Part shown: positions 37,615-49,559 of the stretch, in pieces
Position numbering within the stretch: the stretch's first letter is position 1
Layout of the letters: each line of letters starts with the position of its first letter
Source: Castor canadensis
Lineage: Eukaryota > Chordata > Mammalia > Rodentia > Castoridae
DNA length: 64,000 nt
Assembly (NCBI RefSeq): GCF_047511655.1
Contig: NC_133396.1
Span: forward strand, 128,783,490-128,847,489
Direction of reading: 5' to 3'
Notes under the pieces: model-generated
What the model was told of the DNA's origin: nothing
Seen by the model: the letters and a program-made list of their open reading frames with translations, nothing else
Database searches by the model: none
Program-made: the position numbers and the translations under genes

Positions 37615-40397
37615 GAGGGAGGGAAGAGGAAGGCAAGCAAGCAAAAATCCAACTTTCTTTGCCTACAATCAGCGGCACTGTCTCCCCATCCCTCCTGCCA
37701 TGTTAAATTGCAAGTGGACCTCCCAGAGCAGAGCAGAGCAGAGGGCATTAATTAAAGCATCTGACTCTCTGAGTGAACCCCAGTCACTTCTATTTACTTA
37801 AAATGCTGCCTGATGACGTCCCCACGCCTCTCTGAGCTCTGTAGGTTCCCAGCTCGCAGTTGTGTACACAAGTCTCTAAGAACAATAGCATGACCAAGCA
37901 AAAACATCTCCCTGCTATTAACTTTTAATTCTCCATTTTGATCAAAGGACAGTACTTGCTCATGACAAATCCCACTAACTGGTGCTGCTAGCTCCTCTCC
38001 TCCAACAAACTCACAGTAGTCACTAAAGACCAGGCCTTTCTGATTTTGAGGGCCTCCTGTCCCCAGCTCACTGCTTTCTCCTTGCCTCCCTTCCTTGTTA
38101 TGTCTGTGCTCTTCCCTCCTGTGGAGGCAGACTGGTGTGTTTGGAAGGTGTCAACTCACTGCAGTGTCTCAGACCTTCACAGAGCATCTACAATGTCTTA
38201 GGAGTGGTGCAAAGTTGAAAAAGCTGTTCCTCAGCAATATCAGCACAAACCAGGCCCCAGTTCAAAAAAGAATTAGGCAAGAATTCAGAAAAAGAAAGAA
38301 GGAATAAACAAAACTCCTTCTCTGTGCCCTTTAGGTTTGGATGTCATGGCTGGACTGGGAGGAAAGAGAACAGGGTAAAGCGCGCGTGGCTGTAGTCACA
38401 TGAATCCTCCCAAGATGGGCTCCAGGTCCCCAGCACATGCCTTCTGAAGTCAGGACCCTGCCTTCCAACCAACATTTCCAGAAGGATACAGAGACTCCTT
38501 TAGGCAGGTGCGGGTTATAATGCAAGTTTGGGGGGCAAATGCTCCATGCCGTTTTCCACCATTGGTGAGGGGTGAAACTTAAGCAGCAGGAGAAACAGGC
38601 ATGAGGAGGGGTCCTCAGTGACTGTGAGAAGCCCAGAAAAATCTCAACAATAACTCTCGGTGGCCGCTTCAGCAAGTGTAATCAAAAGGACCCTTACGAT
38701 GGGGCCAGTTTACTACATCTATTCATTCATAAGTTCATCCATCCATTTGTTTATTCATTGGTTCATTGATTTATACTACAGGTCAGCTGCTGGGCTTGTA
38801 TTTAAATCTCAGTTCACCTCTTTGAGGCTCAGCTTATCTTATGTGTTATATGGACATTTTTGTAGCTATATTTCTGGGTTTAGTGAAGATCGAATGAAAT
38901 GCTGTATGTGGAGGGCTTAACCTAAAGCCTTTAAAATATTAATTGCCAGTTTCCCTCTAGTCATTCTACAGAAAGAAGCCTCCTCCTTCTAATCCTAGAC
39001 CCCATATCCTAGTTGTGCCCTAGAACCAGACACACTTGCTCCTGGAAGATGCTGTTTGGTTGAAGGTGATGAAGTGAGGAGATAGAGACAGAGGAGGCAA
39101 TGGATCAGGAGAGAGGGGCAGGTCCAAAGGAAATGTAGCAGGCCAAACAGAAATGCCTCAAGGAGGTGAAGTTTGAGAACTTCTTATGAGGTTGGCTGCC
39201 AGCAGGGAGGAGGCGGAGAGAGCAAATTCTCCCACAAGGATGTATTTCTTAAAGTGGTTGGAGATCTAAGAAGTGGGAGGTGGAGGAGGGAGGGAATCTT
39301 TCTGTATCTTGATTGAAGATCAAAACAATTTCTATTCTTGCAAATTCCCTTCGAAATACAGCCTCATGGGGACCGGGAAAGGAATTTATTTCTTCCCAAA
39401 GCTTACCAGGCAACCTGGCTGGGAGCCATTTGGCAGTGTCCCCAGCAGAAAACTTGTGGAAGAAGTAACTGTGCACCCCAAAAGAGATGTTTAAACAACA
39501 GACATAGGGAGCTGGGTCTGTTACTCCTGCCCCGGGTGCTATTCGAGTTAGGATCGCTGGGGGTTCACAAAGTCCTCAGAGAAGCAAGGTGTGTGTAGAA
39601 TGCCATTTTTATTCAAGGGGCTTTTTGGGGGGGAGAGTGCAATTGTACTGAAATAAGCATGAATATTTTGTGAGCTAAAATGCAAAATTCACATGATCTT
39701 TTCACATCAAATAGGGATTTCAATTTGAATGGGCTGCTTGAAACTTCAACAACACAGCATCTTCCGGGAGAAAGTGTGTTCTGGTTCTAGGGCTGTGATT
39801 CTTTCTGGAGAAAAACAAGAGGCAAACAGAGGCAATTAATATTTTTAGGGGTCCAGGCTAGGTCCTCCACATACAACATTTCATTTGATTATTGAAAAAC
39901 CCAAATGCAGTTACAATGGCCACTTACAGATTCATGATCAATCTCCCCTCCCTTTCTGGCATTTCAGAAAGAAGTTTGAAGAGTTCCTCTTCTAGGAAAT
40001 GGATGTTAAATGAAGGACTACTTTAGAGATCATCATGTCATCCCACGCTTCTAGGTGACACTCTCACCATCATCCATCAATCAGTAGAGGGAGGCCATCG
40101 ACAGACTCCTAGAGTGGGATCTGGGAGGGGGTGCTTTCCAGAGCTGCCCAGGGCTGATCCTAGACCTTTGGTTTTGCAAGAGCCTCAGTTCTGGTTTTTT
40201 CCTACAAATGTCAGATATGTAGTCTGTTTTTTTCCCAAATGCAACACCCTCCTTCCTACAAAAATATCTTCCCTTCAGTCTTTCCATTGATTAGGACATG
40301 GGTCTTCTCCAACCAATATCTGAACAAATATCCAAGATGGGCATTTTCTAAGCATCTAACATATGCCAGATGCTGGGCTCAGTGATTATAAAAATTT
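37613..40397. other. Intergenic, nothing recognised
   Basis: About 2.8 kb without a gene. A short tandem (AGAGC)n lies near 37724-37742, and a tcatccatccatttgtttat tract near 38730. Confidence 0.45.
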
Positions 40398-40575
40398 TTG
40401 TGGTGTTGGTGGTCAAACCCAGGGCCTTGTGCATGCTAAGCAAGCTGTACCACTGAGCTACATCCCCAGCCCTTGTGTTTTGAAACAGGGTCTTACTATG
40501 TGGCCCAGCTTGACCTCAAACTCACAATCCTCCTGCCTCCACCTCCTGAGGACTGAGATTACAGGCAGATGCCAC
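40398..40575 (-). repeat. Composite ID + B1 SINE, antisense
   Basis: The ID-like part (gccttgtgcatgctaagcaa, ccactgagctacatccccag) is followed by an antisense B1-like part (cagggtcttactatgtggcc through gactgagattacaggcagat). Confidence 0.85.
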
Positions 40576-40576
40576 A

Positions 40577-40608
40577 TATATATAATATATATATTATATA
40601 TATATAAT
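40577..40608. repeat. (AT)n palindromic tract
   Basis: An AT run with internal symmetry, beside the SINE. Confidence 0.85.
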
Positions 40609-40742
40609 CCATGCCTGGATTATAATTATTTTTAAAACACCCAGTGATATAGGTGTTAGCCATCCCCACTCCATAGATAAAGAACCTGAAGACCAAAGAA
40701 ATTAAGGAATATAGTGTAGATTTCTGGAATTCAAAACAATTC

Positions 40743-40808
40743 TGGCTGGTAGAGTGGCTCAAGATGTAGGACCTGAGTTCAAGGCCCAGTATTAAAAAAA
40801 AAAAAAAA
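40743..40808 (+). repeat. Short tRNA-like SINE copy
   Basis: Sense: tggctggtagagtggctcaa, acctgagttcaaggcccagt, then a long A-tail. The flanks share a short aattctg, a weak target duplication. Confidence 0.75.
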
Positions 40809-41270
40809 TTCTGTCTGACTAAAACTCCATTCCCTGTTCAAGACAATGATAACACATTGCCTTTCCCAAAAACCTTCCCCACTCCACTTTCTAAAGGGGT
40901 TTTCCTAATTTATTTATTTTTAATTGTTTAAGTGTTGCTTTACATGTTCCATTCAGGGGTAAGCAGACAATAGAAGGAACGAGAGTTCAAGAAATCGCAT
41001 ACCTTGCTAGAGTCATTATTCCTGGCATTCACTGAACTCTACTTGAGCTAGATCCAAGTCCTCAGACCTTTGGATGAGCCTAGGGGAAATTTAACAGGTC
41101 CTTACCTTGAGAAATTAGTCTTAACCATCCCCAACTAATCTCTCTCCTCAACCCTAGGGGATTCAAGTGGAGCTACTACTCAGTTGGTGTTCTTGATCTA
41201 CTTTTTCCCCACTCCAAATGATTTGTGTGTGCACGTGTACGTGTGTACAAGGATGCGTGTGCATGTGTGT

Positions 41271-41344
41271 GGTGCTCGGGATTTAACCGAGGGCCTTTTA
41301 CATGCCAGGCAAAGGCTGTACCACTGAGCAACACCCCCAGCCCT
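41271..41344 (-). repeat. ID-type SINE, antisense
   Basis: The segment reads ggtgctcgggatttaaccga, catgccaggcaaaggctgta and ccactgagcaacacccccag. It follows TG-rich sequence at 41223-41270. Confidence 0.8.
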
Positions 41345-41805
41345 AACCTTGCTTCTTAAACTCCTGAGAAGAAGCCAGGACATCTCTTGTTTGAGCTGCT
41401 CTGACCTTGGCTCTTAGATCCTGACCTTTTCCATGACACTCTAGGTGGGTAAGATATTTTCCTATCTATCCTGCAAAGATGTCTCTCCTTGTCTATAGAG
41501 AGTTTTGTTCTGACCCTGTGGTCACCCCTCTTGCCCTTATTGAGGAATTTGGTTACTCCAGACACCAAAAGTCCATCTCTACCTTCAGCTACTTTCTCCC
41601 TGGTTGGTTTAAGTTACCAAAGTACATTTCCTGTCCTTTAGAGCAACCCAACTTCTTCACTTTTCCTTTATTTAGCTAATGTTTAGAAAAGGCCTAATAT
41701 AGGCTAAGCATTGTGCAGTGTTTGGAGGCACAATGGCATTGCCTCTCTCCTTAGGGAGTTGCAATCTATTAAAATAATCAACAGTGTCTGTCTGCTGTTT
41801 ATTCA

Positions 41806-41933
41806 GGGCACAATAGTGCCCCTCCCCCCTGTAAATCCAACTCCTCAGGAGACTGAGGCAGGAGGATCACTTGAGCTCAGGAGCTCAAGGCCAGCCTAAG
41901 CAACATAGTGAAATCCCCGTCTCAAAAAAAAAG
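41806..41933 (+). repeat. B1/7SL-like SINE monomer
   Basis: The segment reads ctgtaaatccaactcctcag, gaggatcacttgagctcagg and caacatagtgaaatccccgt, then an A-tail. It lies directly upstream of a trimeric SINE. Confidence 0.8.
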
Positions 41934-41934
41934 A

Positions 41935-42187
41935 GTCTGGGTGAGGTGGCTCATGCCTGCAATCCTAGCTACTCAGGAGGCTGACTCCATCTCAACCAAT
42001 AAAAAACTGGGCATGGTAGCCAATGTCTGTCATCCCAGCTAGGCAGGAAACAAACAGGAGAATTGTGGTCCATGTTGCCCAGGCATAAATGTGAGACCTT
42101 ATCTCAAAAATAACCAAAGCAAAAAGGGCTGGAGGTGTGACTTAAGTGGTTCATACCTGTTTAGCAAGAACAAGGCCTTGCTAAAAC
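41935..42187 (+). repeat. Trimeric SINE (B1-B1-tRNA-like)
   Basis: The first 7SL-like unit (gggtgaggtggctcatgcct) is truncated at gactccatctcaaccaat. A second 7SL-like unit (ctgggcatggtagccaatgt) follows, and then the tRNA-like unit (gggctggaggtgtgacttaa). The same architecture recurs at 61498. Confidence 0.75.
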
Positions 42188-42199
42188 AGAGGGGCACCG

Positions 42200-42620
42200 C
42201 TTGGCAGTCTACCTACTAGGAGCCTACATTCTTTATCCCACTTAGTCCTCCCAAAAGCTCATGAATTTAAAGTTATTTTCCCCATTTATGAATAAGGAAG
42301 TTGAGTCTCGCTGATGCTTAAGCTATTAGCCCAAAGTCATGGAGATAGTAAGTGGTGGCGCTGGAATTTGAACATGTATCTACATCCAAACCCTTGCCTT
42401 CTCATTTACACTGGAGAGTCTATAGACAGCACAGTGCTAGAAGCAGATAGATGTAAATTTAGAATCCTAGCTCTTTCACTTATTGCTATATAATCCTGAA
42501 CAAATTGATGAGTTTTCTGAACTTGAGTTTGCTCGTCTGTAAAAGTAAGGTATGATGGCACTTACCTCTTAAAGTTGTGGTGAGAATCTCAGAAATGGTA
42601 GCTGGTACTTTACAGCTGAT
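42200..42620. repeat. Two MIR copies, opposite orientations
   Basis: Antisense MIR at about 42220-42420 (cccatttatgaataaggaag, aagtggtggcgctggaattt). Sense MIR at about 42430-42620 (cttgagtttgctcgtctgta). Confidence 0.65.
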
Positions 42621-45600
42621 ATCTAGGCCTGATCTCACCTGTAGCCATGTGGGGGTTTTTTTTTTGTTGTTGTTGTTTTATTTTGTTTGTCGGCATCCTG
42701 GAAACTCTTCTGTCTTACATTGGTTCCCTCCACAGCCCCTAGCACAGACTGAAAGACAACATTAGTTCTTAGTAAAGGTGATTGTCATATGTTAAGTGAT
42801 TGAATGAGAAACCTTGCAGGTTGCAGGCTTTAGACTATCTATCTGTTAGACATTTCTCCCTGAACAAACCCCCTTTCTCAACTCAAATACACTCATACAT
42901 TCGAGAAGGAAGCCTTCTGAAATCCTCTTGTCACCACCATGTTAACAATATCAAGTATACAATGAGTGCACAGTAAGAGCTATCCATTAAATGAGAAAGC
43001 TTATTCTCTGTTTTATTCTTACATCAATTATTAGGACAGTCTGAAGCCCTCTATGCATCTCATAGGACTTAGAATGAGCTCTTGAACCTTGTATAGCTGA
43101 AAGAAAACAAGTCTTCCCCCCAGTTCCAATATCTTCATGGCATTCTTCCTTCTGGAAAGAGCAGACTCTCCATAATGAGAATTTCTAATGACCCCTCAGT
43201 GCCAAGGGCAGAGAAGACATCTCTTCTGGAAACTTTGGGACACCATTGCTAGTGCCAGGGTAGCCAGGACTTTCCATTGAAATACCAGACTAGTTAAACG
43301 CCCTCTTTGACACCAATAGATTTCAGGATGGGCCAGCAACACAGCCTGGATTATATTATTGTGACCATCTTTCTAATAATCTATCCAATTCAAGAATCTT
43401 GTTTGGGTGAATTTTCAGTCTTCCCCCCATCCCTGGGTTGTCTGGGATCAGAGGCTGTGTCATAAACATGAGGGTTGTCCAGTCCTGCAGGTGATGAAGA
43501 GGAAGGGATTGGCAACCACAGGAGCATCACTGTGTTGCTGATGGGATTTTGAGTCAGAAGTTATTTCATTCATCCCAGACAGGGAGGGTCCAACATCAGA
43601 GGCAATCAGTCGTTCCTGTGGCTGTGGTTTAACCTGTACTTTTCTGAGTAGAGAGGAAATAGCAGTGGTCTAAACGCCTGGAAATTCTAATTGGCCTGAA
43701 AGTCTACGGGTTTTCCTGGACTTGGTGGTGGTAACTCTGACACTGATAACTAAAGTCAGACAGACTTTGTGGGGAGCCCGAAATACAATTCGTCTCCTGA
43801 ATCAGGCACTTTCCTGATTGCCTACAGAGCTAGGACTACAAAAATGAATGACATGACCTCTCTCCTTAGTTTGCAGTTCAGTAACTGAGCAGTGCTGGCT
43901 TGACACCTCCCAGAAAGCACCTGTGACTCAAACAGGCCTCCTTCACACATGGACTCCCTCAACAATTTAGGTGACATCTGTATTCCCATATTAACACCAA
44001 GCTTTGAGGACCTAGATCCTGCAACCAGAAAAACAGCAGCACTAGTCAAAATGGTGGTTGGAAGTTCCTCTAGAGGTCAGAAAAGGATACTTTTGACAGT
44101 GGGTGGTCCCAGACCTCTGCTTCTCAGTGATCCCTCCTGCCTGCCTTCCTCCCAGGCTACCTCAACACAAGATGGATGAGTAAAGACCTGGTACGAACCT
44201 CACTCCTTTAGACATGATCACCAAACCACATGGAGATGCTTGTCTTTTTTGATGGACATTGATTGGAAAGGATCCCAGTCAATATCTGATCCCCAGTCTC
44301 ACTGACTTTCATTGTTAGTAAATGCAATATTAGTCAGCAGACTGGAATTTTAAAAAATAAATATCTGTACTCAGTGAGTAGGTTTACCCAAGCTATCTAT
44401 ATCCATCTAAGACCAGTTGGCAGGACCAGTGTCTTCTGTAGAAATGATAGCTCAATGGATTTAAAAAATTATCAGAAGGTTATCTGTACATCATTCATAA
44501 CCTTCAAGGTCATTCTGCCTCACTTATGAGGTCAGAGGTTACTGCATATATATCTGCTTGATTATGAGCAGACATTGTATCGAAGCTTTCTTTGTGTCCT
44601 TGACACTTAGAAGTGCCTGACACAGAGTAGATACTTTTCCTTACTAAACTGAAATGAAATTGTGTAGGGTCAGGAAGGGACCCCCCGTCATATTGCAGTC
44701 CCCACACCCATCTCTACACACACCTGCCTCCAGATTCAAGCAGATCAAGTCACTATAATTAGTTGAGCGCCATCTTGGTTGTGCCCAGCCCTGACATCAG
44801 AATGATCACCATCTCTCCATGCTGTCAATGTTCTGGTCTACAGTTATAGGAAAGTGTGTGAGACTTGAAGAGACCGAGGTTCGAGTCCTTGCTTTATCCC
44901 TTACCAGCTAGTGGCTTAACATCACTGAGTCCCTAATTCCAATGCAAAATAACCCAGGTGATCATTAAATGAGAAAACATAAGCAAACCAGCCCGTTTAG
45001 AGTAGGTGGTCAGCAAAGTCTCATTTATATGTCAATCTTTTGAAAGCTCTTCTTAAATCCTGAAGAGAGTGGGTCCCTGGCAAGGACTCTTCTGGCAGTC
45101 TACACATTAAGTAAACAGCTCAAACTGATTGCAGCGACCAAATGTACCACCTGCCTTGACACTTCTCGATTCTTCAGATTCAGATCATCGGAAGATTTCT
45201 CAATTGTTTTTTAATATAGGAGATGTTTCTTGGATGTTGACAGGAGAGTGTTTAGACATGCGGGTCCTCTAAAGTACTGAGAATTTATGGGATCCCAAGT
45301 CTAATGGTTCTCAAGTGTTTTCTCCTAGTCCCTTAATTCCAAGTTCAGATTCATGATTCCACTGCTTATGGGCATCTCCACTGGAATGCCAACAAGCATT
45401 TCCAACTTAGCACATCCAAAGCCTAACTTTGGTTTTCTACCCACTGTTCCTCTCCATCTTTCCCATGTCAGGCAGTGGTACTTCCACCCACCTCCTTGCT
45501 CAAAGTTAAATTCTAGGAGTCATCCTTGACTTTCTCTGACTCACCATATCTGGTCCATCTGCAAGACATCTCAGGTCTCCCTCTAAAACACATTGCCCCT

Positions 45601-45816
45601 TCTCCTCTGCACTAGTTCCATCTACGGGAGTCCCTTGTGGAACTCCTACTTCTACCTTCACCTTTCTCCATGCAAGTCCCTCCTGTGTGCTTTTAAAATG
45701 CAAATCTGATCCCAGTGCTTCCCCTGAGTAAAATAAGCTGTTTTAAAACATCAGGATGAAATCCTTTCCAGGGTCTAAAAGTTCTTTCACTGTGTGGGCT
45801 ACTACCCATTTCCCTA
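42621..45816. other. Intergenic; MIR near 44850-44970
   Basis: About 3.2 kb with no recognised gene. A sense MIR-like patch lies at 44850-44970 (gaggttcgagtccttgcttt) and an L2/MIR-like patch near 43800-43880. Confidence 0.45.
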
Positions 45817-45829
45817 ACTTCATCTTCCC

Positions 45830-46026
45830 GACCTGGGCCGGTTCACCCCTCCTTAGGCAACCTGGTGGTCCCCCGCTCCCGGGAGGTCACCATATTGATG
45901 CCGAACTTAGTGCGGACACCCGATCGGCATAGCACACTGCAGCCCAGAACTCCTGGACTCAAGCGATCCTCCTGCCTCAGCCTCCCGAGTAGCTAGGACT
46001 ACAGGCGCGCGCCACTGTGCCCGGCT
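45830..46026 (-). pseudogene. RN7SL: 7SL RNA retropseudogene, 3'-truncated and tailless
   Basis: The minus strand from 46025 begins gccgggcacagtggcgcgcg, the 5' end of the signal recognition particle RNA. It continues through the S-domain sequence (tatgccgatcgggtgtccgc, aagttcggcatcaatatggt, gaccaccaggttgcctaagg) and stops at ggcccaggtcg. That is roughly the first 200 of 300 nt. Only a handful of differences from mammalian 7SL are seen, several at CpG sites. There is no A-tail at its 3' end. The duplication acttcatcttccc flanks it at 45817-45829 and 46027-46039. The missing 3' half removes part of the S domain and the closing Alu-domain strand, so it cannot act as SRP RNA. Confidence 0.93.
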
Positions 46027-46039
46027 ACTTCATCTTCCC

Positions 46040-46722
46040 TAGGCTCAGGAACTCTGCATCTATGAAATGGGTATGACAGTAATAATCTCTACCACATAGT
46101 AAGCACCAGCTATGAGCTGGGTCAGGCAGGTCTTGCAACAAGCCAACAAAGCAAATGTTATTAACCATAAGTTGTAAGGATTTACACAAAGTGTTTGATG
46201 CTAATATGTTAGATTCCCTGTGTTTCCGTTTGTTCCAGTGGTTGGGGCTGGGGAGGGAACTGTAGCCCAGAAAAGCCTCACTGATCAAGGGTAGATGGGA
46301 AACAGCACCAGCTGTCTATCATGCATGCTCTCCACACACTAGTTTAACACCTGCCTCTAGGGGGTGCTTGAGTCAAGAAGGGCAAGTAGTAGCTCTCTGG
46401 GGGACCCAGGCTGCTGAAAGAGTTAAGAGGCCTCTTCCCTTGCCCTCCGGCTCCAGCATCTGTCTTGTGGGCTTAATGAGAAATCCAGGCGCTCACAAGA
46501 GACTGTACAAATAACTTTTGGGGCACCGCTAACTCATTCAGCAGAAAGAGTCCCAGGGCTGCCAATGCTTCAGGGAAGGTAAGTGAGTGGAAAGAAGGTG
46601 TTCTTTAGAGAGGCAGCCGGCAGAAGGATTCTGCGCGGTTGAGTGTGAGCTCCGCCCTTGCAGCAGAGCCGAAAAAGCCTGATCCAGGCTCCTCAGCCCC
46701 TCTCTTCTTTGATTAGGAATTT
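46040..46722. other. FMOD upstream region
   Basis: About 0.7 kb between the 7SL pseudogene and the GC box. It is unique-looking sequence. A donor-like gtaagt at 46579 is not tied to any exon I can support. Confidence 0.4.
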
Positions 46723-46731
46723 GGGGGCGGG
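46723..46731 (+). promoter_or_regulatory. GC box, candidate FMOD proximal promoter
   Basis: The sequence gggggcggg is a classical Sp1-type GC box about 140 bp upstream of the probable exon 1 donor. No good TATA box lies in the surrounding 150 bp; AT-rich gattaggaat at 46711-46720 is not a convincing match. Assignment as a promoter element is inference from position. Confidence 0.35.
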
Positions 46732-46759
46732 CCCTGGCCTGGCACACACCCGCACTTTC

Positions 46760-46866
46760 TCAGTAGGCACTGGCTCCTTGCTCTCCCTTCCTCTCTCTCA
46801 CACGTTCTCCAACCCCAGGAGGCCAGACAGAGGGACACGGTCACTCTCTGCAAGGTTCAACTGGAG
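46760..46866 (+). other. FMOD: Probable FMOD exon 1 (5' UTR); start uncertain
   Basis: Fibromodulin genes have a non-coding first exon a few kb upstream of the coding exon. Here a G/A-rich leader-like segment ends in ctggag followed by a consensus donor, gtaagt, at 46867-46872. That is 2.7 kb before the exon 2 acceptor. The donor fits the family layout and its position is the best candidate I see. The transcription start is not visible: the 46760 boundary is a guess, placed downstream of a GC box. Confidence 0.6.
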
Positions 46867-47266
46867 GTAAGTTTAGTCATTTTACTTTAGTTTTGTCCTT
46901 TGTAATTTCACAAAAGAAAGAAAGGAAAGGGATGGGGAGGGAAGGAGAGAGTGATAGGCAGGAGAAGTTAGTCTTTCCCACCTGGACTACAACCCCAGGG
47001 ATGCTGGAAAGGGGGCAAAGGGGGAGAAGAGGGACAACTGCCTCCTTTTACCTCTCCCCTACAGAAACTTTATGGGTTCTGGGGACCTCCAATTCAGTCA
47101 TGAAAAAGTGAAGATCCAGATGTCTACGGAGGCTTTTCCCAGCTACTCATGAATCCCAGACTTGCTGGGGCTTGGGGCATTTTGGAGGGTAGCCCCTGAG
47201 TGTCCCTGAAATGTCTTTTAGAGAGGGGCTGTGGTACCCAAATGCTGCTGGTGGGCAAGTTTTATG

Positions 47267-47303
<37 letters not shown>
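47267..47303. repeat. (GT)n microsatellite in FMOD intron 1
   Basis: A pure GT run of about 18 units. Confidence 0.95.
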
Positions 47304-47307
<4 letters not shown>

Positions 47308-49200
47308 CACGTGTGTGCATGTGGAGGTGAAAGGGAGAGGAAAAAGAGAAGTGTTAAGGATTGACCATGGCCAGGCAACTGTGGATTGAGATGGGGTCCC
47401 CCAGGTTAGGGGATGGCTTCTGTTTTGAGCTCCTTGGCTCTGATTGGAGGAAAGATATTTCCCTAGAGTGGTGACTTGGAAGAGCACAAGAGCTCCTGTG
47501 TCAGATCCCCCTACTCCAAGAGTGTCCATCCTGGAAACTTCACACTGTACAAACTCTGAGCACGAGAGGGTCCCGAACATGAAGGAAAACAATTTAAGAG
47601 TGTGCAATCCTGAAGCAGCATTGCTAGGAGATGGGGTGGGTGAGGAAAGGATTTACTCCCCACAAAACTCAGCAGCTGTGCATCTAAGGAGAGGACACAG
47701 TGGTGAGGTGCGCAACCCTTGGAAAGCTGGGTCCTAAAAAGGAAGATGACTTCTGCCAAGGTGCCCAGTCTGGAAGAAGAAGAAATGGAGACAGAGGCTT
47801 ACTGTGCCAGCCCTCCAGACAGCCACCTTGGTCCTGCAGCAGCCCAGAGCTGTGCATGGAAAAATGTGCTCTTGGCAGTGGGCCGCTCCACCCGTCTTCT
47901 TCCCTGGCCAGAGCCAGGGACCAGCCAGCATGCCCAGGCAGTGGGCAGTTGGGTCTGCTGCTCAGAAACACTGTGGCTCTTTGTCTGAGGCCTATGGCTG
48001 CCCAAGGATGAGCCAAGGTGCCTGCTCCTCTGCAGCCCAGGAGCTGATGGGATGACACAGACCTAAGGGAACTGCTTTCAGGCAACAGAGAGGTCTGGCA
48101 ATGATGGTGGCCAGCAGATGACTAGATGGAGTGTCACAATCAGGATCCTTTTCATCAGTTCTTTGGATTTGATATTTGCTCTTATATTCCTTTCTTCCTC
48201 CTGTCATAGATACCAGCCCCAGAAAGTTCCAACAGCAGTGTGAGGGCTACATGTGACTCTTCCACATCAAGAAAGGTTCTAAGCTTTCTTTGTACAAGGG
48301 TGACACTCTGGAAGGCACCCACTACTCACAGTGGCTATGCAGTGTGCTATAGGTAATTAAGCTATCGGTAATTGACCTATGTGCCATCCCTGGTCCCTCA
48401 TCTGTCGTACCTTCAGCTTCCCTCACAGATGATCCCAGACCCCACACTTCTCCTCCAGCCTGCCCTGCTCTCATCTCACTAGCACAGCAATCGTAAAGGT
48501 ATTAGACTGCCCAACACCGTGAGGTGCCCTGATGTGGAAACTCATAAGCCGGTGCTGCCACTTGGAGCAAGTAGCTTGGCATAGGAGGCAGGGTGCTAGA
48601 ACCCCATCCTGGACCACCTCCCCTTCTACTCCAACTTTCTGTGTTCCCTGTTCATTTCTCCTGCCTCTCACATGGCTGTCCCACAAACCCATGGCAGGTG
48701 TGAGGGCTGTAAGCACTTCCTCATCCGGTACCACAACAGACAGAGAAGTAAACTGACTAGTCAAACTCCCACTCAAGAGGACAATTGCCACACCCCATGC
48801 CATGTCCTCAGGCTGGAGTAGATTGGTAAATGTTGTATGAAGACCAGTTACATGTATAGCACGAGCTGCTAACTAGGAAGTTTTCTCACCCAACAGTCTG
48901 TTATGGATCATGGCACTTTGAAGGGTAGCCCAGGCCTGGTGGTAGCCACAAAAGGACCACACCCATTCCTATACACTCAGGACCAGAACCCCCAGCCTGC
49001 CCACAGGACCAAAAGGTCTTCTAGAAGTATTTCAGAACTTCCCCTTTAATGGCTCAAGCTACTCCTGGGGGCTTCCCAGAGGCATGGAAAGAGCCATAGG
49101 GCTTTTACCCTTAGACTCTTAGAAGATATTATTTCCCTGGGGTCCAAACTGGATGAGAATTTAGGCCTGAAGAGTACCCCACCACTACTACCTGTATACA

Positions 49201-49228
49201 GACACACACACACACACACACACACACA
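49201..49228. repeat. (CA)n microsatellite in FMOD intron 1
   Basis: A CA run of about 14 units, about 330 bp before the exon 2 acceptor. Confidence 0.95.
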
Positions 49229-49559
49229 GTGTTGTGGGTGTCACACCTTGCCCAACAGAATCTTCAGGATACTGGAGGCTCCTCACAACCCTTCCCTCCA
49301 AAAGCTGCAGCCCTCTCAAGGTCCTGTCAATCTTAGAGTCTCTCTTTCTGTGGCTATGTGACCAGGAGCAAAGGCACTTAGTCCACTCCAGATAGCCAGG
49401 GTCCAGTGCTCTGGGACCCTGGAAAGTAGGACTCCCTATCTGGATGCCTGACACTATGGTCACACTGTGGTCACATCTGCACAGCTGTGAGCCTGCTCCG
49501 CCTTCCTGCCCTCCTGCAGCTCACTCATGCTTGTTGTTCTATTCTCTCCCACCCTGCAG

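Larger units (their letters stand above)
46867..49559 (+). other. FMOD intron 1 (inferred)
   Basis: This is about 2.7 kb between the candidate exon 1 donor and the exon 2 acceptor. It contains a (GT)n tract near 47267-47303 and a (CA)n tract near 49201-49228. The rest is unique-looking sequence. Several short ORFs around 47.7-48.1 kb on both strands overlap one another and resemble no known protein, so I treat them as chance. Confidence 0.6.

Noticed and set aside
45830-46026. Functional 7SL RNA gene
   Set aside because: The last third is missing and target duplications show it is a retroposed copy.
47684-48085. Overlapping open frames of up to 133 codons in FMOD intron 1
   Set aside because: They occur on both strands over the same bases, have no recognisable domain or signal, and lie inside an intron.
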